From: Lutjanus erythropterus
Taxonomy: Eukaryota; Chordata; Actinopteri; Lutjaniformes; Lutjanidae
Direction: 5' to 3'
DNA length: 64,000 bases
Assembly: GCA_020091685.1 (NCBI GenBank)
Contig: CM034599.1
Coordinates: 32,217,920-32,281,919 of the forward strand
In this document: in pieces, positions 58,414-64,000 of the stretch
Position numbering within the stretch: the stretch's first letter is position 1
How the letters are laid out: each line of letters begins with the position of its first letter
Position numbers and translations under genes: made by a program
The notes under the pieces: model-generated
Told to the model about the DNA's origin: nothing
Seen by the model: only the letters and a program-made list of their open reading frames with translations
Databases searched by the model: none

Positions 58414-60363
58414 TTGTAATATGTTACAGCTGTAACAGGCATGTTTTTTCATACTGTGGAAATATCATCATCGTTCATCCCTGAGAAATATCAGCAGGAT
58501 TCATCTGCTCTGCAGGGAATGGCCTGGAAAACCAGTTCAGCACAAATTGAGTCAAAATGAAGATCCAAGGATAATGTTTGAGTAGAAAGTTGATTTTTAT
58601 GTTGTGGAGCTAAAATCCATGTGTCTGTCTACAAAAATCTGTTCTTAATCTGTTCACATAGGTTTAACATGTCATGGACTGTAAGAAACACCAAATCAGT
58701 GACTCATTTGTAGTGCAAGGTCAGTGCGTAATAACACAGGGTTTCCTCAAAAATCATGAGCTGTGTTGGACTATAGGCTACTCTGTGTTCAGTCAGATGA
58801 CACTCAGTTATATTCTTATTGAGATTAGGGATGTATAGTATTTTTACAACTTTTATCAATCAAATCTGCTAACTATTAAGTATAGTCAATGTACTAGTCA
58901 ATGAGGAAGGACACATATGTGCCAACTGGTACATCCAGTAAGTTTTAATTATCTCATTATGTTTTATATACAGTATTATCTTGGAATGAAATTAATGTTG
59001 CTTGACAGAAATATTGTTGATTTCTCTAGAAATCTATTTGTTTCATGTTGTTTTTTAGCTGTGGTACATTCATAGATCACGCTGTTACAATTGAGACAGT
59101 TGTTAACATCAGGCAGCATCCACTCTCAGTATAATTCCTCACAAACTTTTTTTCTCAGTTAAAAAACTTTATGATAGCAGACACATGTAGGTATTTTGCC
59201 TGGATATGTTATATATGTAGGTAAACTCTGAGTACAAGAGTTAAAAGTGGAAAAAATAATAATATAATAATAAGTCTGTAAGTGCATTTGTGTGTGTAGT
59301 TAAGGGGATGTGTGTCTATGTAAGTGTAGGTCCCTGCGTGTGTGTGATGAAGTGCTTGCATACTTGGCGGCGTCTGAATGTTTAAGTGCCATCTTTGCCA
59401 CTTCAGTCCGTTGGGGTCACTACATTAATGGGATCTACTGAGGCTCCTGCCCCTGTTTTCATAGCCCTGTGCCTGGGGGGGGGGGGGGTTGGTAACTAGC
59501 AAAGCTGGACATTAACTCAGACAGATTAAATGGGATTAGTGGTGTCACTGAGACAGATGTGATCTTTGCAGCCACAGTTTTCCTTTTCTGTCTCACTGTG
59601 TTCAGTTCTGCCGTGATACAACACTGACCCCTGCTGCACGAGAGAGGCATTGCACCCGGATACACGAGGAGCTGGTTGATTATGCCGTGTTAACCCTTTG
59701 CGATTGCATCGCATCGTCCATTGGGGGTCACTGTTCCCATTTACAAAACATGGTGGGAGGCCTCTCCTCTCCTCTTCTGCCATTTTGACTGCCTAATGTA
59801 AAGTATGTCAGGGTGTGTAATATTGAGCCCAGGCGGCAGTGGATCTTTTGCAGGTTCCATCAACATGTTTCCTGCAGCGTCTTGTAATGGATGCTTAATG
59901 TGGCTTCAAAATATTGCCATGAAAACAACATCGTCAGAGATAATGAAATGCCTCTGGAATGCAGAGACTCGTGTGTGGGTTGTATATGCCAGCAACGTTG
60001 CTCATATTAGCTCATTAAAACAGCAAGGAGCGCTGCTACACAAGGTCAAATGTATCCATATCAGTCAGAAATCACGTCCTATAATTAGCATATCATGTAG
60101 GGAAAGTCACTTAAACAGGGTGTATTTAAAATGTTCTGATTCAGAATGAGGCTCTGTGCATTTTAATGGGTTGTGATTTAGAGGATATTGTTCAGACTTA
60201 TATGCCTCAGAGCGGGCAGCATGTGTTTGGTTCCTTTTTTCCTCTTTTAAAGGCCATTCACACAGTAGCAATTGAACCAAGGGCTATAATTGTGTTTTCA
60301 TGTACTATAGATCCTGTCATTAGGCCCCTGGGTCTGCAGGCAGTTATATGATGACAGCTGACA
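58414..60363. other. gene-less stretch
   Basis: Contains the G14 run and AATAATAATATAATAATAAG at about 59259. 59800-60200 is repeat-poor. No exon signal. Confidence 0.5.
59475..59488. repeat. G14 homopolymer
   Basis: Fourteen uninterrupted G on the + strand, after CTGTGCCT. Confidence 0.95.
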
Positions 60364-60660
60364 AGGGGGTGCGGCTCCTTTGAGGAAGAAGAGGGGGGAG
60401 TTGGGGGGGCGGCTACACGCACAAAAGCCACAATTACTTCCTGGACAGTCCCCAGAGCTCAGTGGTTGGAGTGTGTATGTAAAATGATGTGGGAGAGGCC
60501 ATTTGCAAAACAAAGAGAGGGGAGGTGGGAGAGAGGGGTAGGAGGGTAAGAATGATTGCTTTTGCACAATAGAGCATGTACACCCCGAGGCAGGGGGGGT
60601 TGAAGTGGCAGACTGGGGGGTTGATACGCCCCCTAGCAGTCCCTGGGGTGTTGGAACCAG
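60364..60660 (+). other. cluster of G runs
   Basis: G5 at 60364, G6 and G7 at 60393-60409, several GGGG tracts around 60510-60545, G7 at about 60592 and G6 at about 60615. It is the densest G-run region in the window and lies just before the hAT-like element at 60939. Confidence 0.7.
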
Positions 60661-60938
60661 AAGGCAGGATGGTTCTTGTGGTTGACCCCTCCGAGAGAGG
60701 AGGGTCAGGGTTCGTCCCAAGGCCCTGAAGGGAGGACATGGCCCAAAGGTGTAGAACTCCCAGTACATATGGGTGTGAAACGCCCAGTATGTTCAGCCTG
60801 GTGTCACAGGTACTCTTAGTGAGGGGCACAGCTATTAATGTACTTTCTAATCTTATCTACTTAATATCTGGTTCAGCATTTAGTGGCTCTAGGATATTAG
60901 AAAAGTCCAGTTTGTGTTATCTTATGTCATATCTACAG

Positions 60939-61383
60939 CAGAGGTTCTCAATTTTTGCTCAGCCAAGGACCCCTTACAAGATAGAAAATATACTGGGGGC
61001 CCCCTTGTGTATTGTCCTTGGAATAATATGATGCAGCCTGTTTTTTTACATTTCTAAATAACAACACATGATAATATTATAAAGATAGTAGACATATATT
61101 ATCAAATATTTGCACAATGTCAACACAAAATACCCATGTAGTAAGTCCTTCTTTTTTTTTTACTATTAATGTGTGATGCATACTTAACTGCTGGAAGGAA
61201 GATTTATATATTTATTATTATATACTATGTTATATATTGTCATCTTAGAACTTAATCTATGAGCTCTTGTAGATTTTATAATTAACATATTCATTTCACT
61301 ATGAATTCCTCTGTAATAAAATACATTTTTTAATATCATGATAATTAAAATGAGTAAATGTGAAAACTATTTGAGAACCACTA
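60939..61383. mobile_element. hAT-like element with GGTTCTCAA ends
   Basis: The left end CAGAGGTTCTCAATTTTTGC and the right end (reverse strand) TAGTGGTTCTCAAATAG are inverted repeats of the type common in vertebrate hAT elements. CAAGGACCCCTTAC and GGGGGCCCCC just inside the left end also fit that type. About 445 bases, non-coding, very AT-rich inside (61070-61330). No clear target-site duplication. Confidence 0.65.
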
Positions 61384-61510
61384 CTTTATAATATCAAATG
61401 TTGTTGTTATTTTATGCATCTAGTGGCAGGTGTTCAAAAACTAGATTATTGATTTTGGAATTAAACTTTTGTTTGGTAGACCTTCTTTGAGATCCAAATG
61501 ACTCTGTATT

Positions 61511-61850
61511 AGGACCGACTGATACTGGATTTTTAAAGCAGACAATGATGTCAGGGAGTAAAAACATTTCCTGTAGTGGGATATTGGTCAATATTGCAAT
61601 GATCCCTCTTAAAAAGAAATGTAATGCAGGCAGGATATTTTACAGTTTAGCAATGAACTTTATTTCTAAACTCAGGGCACTGATACAGTAAATTTTCACT
61701 GATATTTTTTATAATTATAGATAACTATAAATAAAAAAAACAACTGCAAAAAACATATATAAGCATGTGTGAAACTTGGTTTATATTAGATATATTAAAA
61801 TATATATTAAACGAGAAAAATAGGCCAATATTGACTAACCGCTACATCTG
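61511..61850. repeat. dispersed repeat with GCAGGATATTTTAC core, copy 2
   Basis: TTAGGACCGACTGATACTGG begins the copy. ATGATCCCTCTTAA and GGCAGGATATTTTACAGTTT follow, and GGCCAATATTGACTAACC lies near the end. AT-rich interior. The start has the family end GGACCGACTGATACTGG. Confidence 0.5.
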
Positions 61851-64000
61851 TCTCGCTGTACTCTGAATAAGAATGAGTCTTTCAGAAGTATTTTACACTG
61901 TATTAGATAGCAGTGGGAGCAGTGGGAAACATCAGAGAGTAATTGGAAAGTGTGACGCGTGATTGAAGTCAAAGGCCAGACTCGAGCTGTGACACTGAGC
62001 CGTAGACAGAACAACATCGCCAATTAGCGGTGCGTCGTTGCAATACTGATTGGATAATATCTGAGCGGTGCAGCGAGCTGTGAGCAGGTTCTGCAGGGTC
62101 ACAGGGCTGAATTAGCCTGGTCGTTCTCAGTTTAATTAATGAGATGGTAATGGTAGCATAATTGCTCTTCAAAGTGGAGTCCCCTCTGACACTGATGTAG
62201 AGCAGCACTGTACAAACCAGTCTCGCCTCCAATGCCCAAGTCGGCTACCGCAGGTCTCGTCTTCGTCAGCCTCGCCCTAAACTGCCAACCCCCGACCTCC
62301 GACACTGCCGCAGCCACGGAGGGATACATACGAGTCGTACAGGAGCATATGAAATATTCAGCAGCAATTTCCCCCACGTTTAAAATAATACCTTGAAATG
62401 TTAATGCGCTCCAACTGCTTGTTTTAAGTGGAAGCCATCCCAAGGTGCCTGTGTTTGGACTGCACCGGTGCAGGGGGCTCTGTACTTAAACTGCTGTTGG
62501 CGTGAAAGTAATGCGCCACACTGGAGAATTACCACCGCCGGGCACTCAGGTCAAGAGGAGCATGCTATTCTTAGTGCCAGTCCCCGCACCCACCCCTCAA
62601 CACCAGTAGACGCACATCCTCAGACATTTTCACACATCTGCACACGTGATGCACATTCACACGCATTCGTTTGCAAATGCAGATGCATGCACAGATACCA
62701 AGATAAGTAAACACAGATGCCACACACAAATACATATGTCACCTCTGACATTGATTTTCATCAGATTCACAATGGCTGGCATGTTGACAGTTTCACCAGC
62801 ATCCAGGGTTCTAAATGTGTCTATTATCGGAGGATTACACAAGCCCAGGGTTTATACAGTGACAGACCATGATCTGATATCTGCTGCCATTAGCCTGGCC
62901 TCACCCACTAGGTGCCTCTTCAACCTTATCCTGCCAGAGACATTGCGATGTTATCAGGTCCGGTGATGCCTCCATCACCTGATACACCCCGTGGATTAGT
63001 GAGGGACTTGCCACCGGCTGTGCTGTGGCGAAGAAGCAGTGTGCTGTGTGTGCAGAAGTGACATGGCTTGGTGAAAATATAAATGCTGTGAGCTAAAAAC
63101 ATTCAGGTAGTGAGGCTTTGCGTATCAGGCAAATCAAGGTTGTTTTTTTTTGTGTGTCAGCTAGAAGCACACACATTAACACACAGACACACATACCCTT
63201 GTTCAGATTTCCTTTCCAGTCAGATTCAGTGAGCCTTACAGAGGAACACACACTTGGCTGCACAGTTCCTCCATGTGCCTGTGCCCTTCAGACCTGACAG
63301 CAAGGCATTAAATATTAGTGGCGGTTTACGGCGGGTTTGTAACATGGTTATTCCAGTCAGTGGGCTTGCCTTCCCAGTGTCTGCGCCCACTGTGGGGCTT
63401 TGGTTTGACAGCGCTGGGGCAAAATGCTATCTTGAGGGAGGCGAAACCTGCCTGCAAGCTTTGGGCAGTGAATACGTGCACACTCACCTACACAGTGTGG
63501 AAATAGAAGCATGAGTGGGCACATAAAATTTCATACATTGACATGCTGTCTATGCACATGACTGTATACATACATAAAGATGGCACAAGACATGAACATA
63601 CAGCTACTGAATATGCTAACCCACATGCTGCAGACATGCAGAAGCACATGTCACGTATGTCCCACACAGGATGTAGAGGAGGAGAGAATAATAACAAGAA
63701 TATCCCGACAGACAGACGCAGTCCTATACAACAGCTCTGCAATAAATACAGTCTAGACAGTTCAACTTGAGTCATTTTCAGGCTGTCCTTTTGTTTGTCC
63801 AGTTGTTGCATATGATTGTGTCATAGTGTAAAAGCAGCAATATGTAAAATATGTCCAGAATTTAAATTTAAAATGTTCAGAACATTATCAACAGAATGTT
63901 AAGAAGTTATGACTTTATATCACAGACTTGTTGTGGTGCAGAAATAGCTACTGAAATTAGCATGCTAAACAGCTAGCCCTGGCCTGTCCTGTCGAGTAAT
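61851..64000. other. gene-less stretch to the window end
   Basis: Repeat-poor at 61900-62500; ACAC-rich words at 62590-62720 and 63165-63195. No exon signal and no recognised repeat. Confidence 0.45.

Noticed and set aside
60298-60829. Two overlapping minus-strand frames of 131 and 156 codons
   Set aside because: They are Pro/Ser/Leu-rich because they read the complement of the G-run cluster, and two frames are open at once.
1-64000. Search by eye for rRNA, tRNA, CRISPR arrays, intact reverse transcriptase or transposase genes, and viral genes
   Set aside because: None seen on either strand. All mobile elements found are non-coding or truncated.

Overview
The window looks like nuclear DNA of a ray-finned (teleost) fish. 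The evidence is its repeat content. I recognise, from general knowledge of fish genomes rather than a search, TTAAAGGGATAGTT-ended foldback MITEs, GGGCTGCAACTAA-type and TAGGGATGCA-type hAT-like MITEs, a Maui/L2-like LINE tail, retroposon tails ending in ACTTTATTGATCC-like sequence, and the GGTAAATGGAC...TCAGTGTCTTG repeat. The DNA is AT-rich by eye. It has many CA/TG microsatellites and no prokaryotic gene structure. Nearly all open frames of 60-190 codons look like chance frames in intronic or intergenic DNA.

Only one protein-coding segment is well supported: a 225-base, 75-codon, phase 0-0 internal exon at 42558-42782 on the + strand. It has a polypyrimidine tract and CAG acceptor, a branch-point-like CTAAT and a GT donor. 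It encodes a highly charged Lys/Glu-rich peptide with a conserved-looking second half. I could not assign it to a gene. If it is real, much of the window is probably intron of one large + strand gene. A second, speculative exon is a 9-base microexon-like site at 33896-33904, flanked by a strong pyrimidine tract with a TGC just upstream of the AG and by a GTAAGA donor.

Layout: 1-2.4 kb is mostly single-copy-looking sequence with one retroposon tail. 2.5-12.7 kb is dense in MITE-like elements, including one hAT-type element at 8379-9023 with a perfect 8-bp target-site duplication. 13.4-13.9 kb looks unusually repeat-free. 14.9-19.8 kb holds several repeat families, including a long inverted repeat at 17950-18480. 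21.8-23.1 kb is a diverged tandem duplication with a nested inverted repeat. 23.2-38.3 kb is mostly featureless intron-like DNA with microsatellites, a LINE tail near 28.8 kb and a dispersed repeat near 34.9 kb. 38.3-42.4 kb is repeats leading up to the exon. 45.4-53.2 kb is dense in non-autonomous DNA elements, including two foldback elements of one family at 49.4-50.0 and 50.9-51.6 kb. 57.9-58.4 kb holds a near-complete foldback MITE, and 60.3-61.4 kb holds a G-run cluster followed by another hAT-like element.

I found no rRNA, tRNA, CRISPR array, complete retroelement ORF, promoter or operon-like arrangement. I do not see a new multi-gene system. The most checkable unusual items are the unassigned exon, the microexon candidate, the intact-TSD hAT element, the foldback pairs and the tandem duplication.
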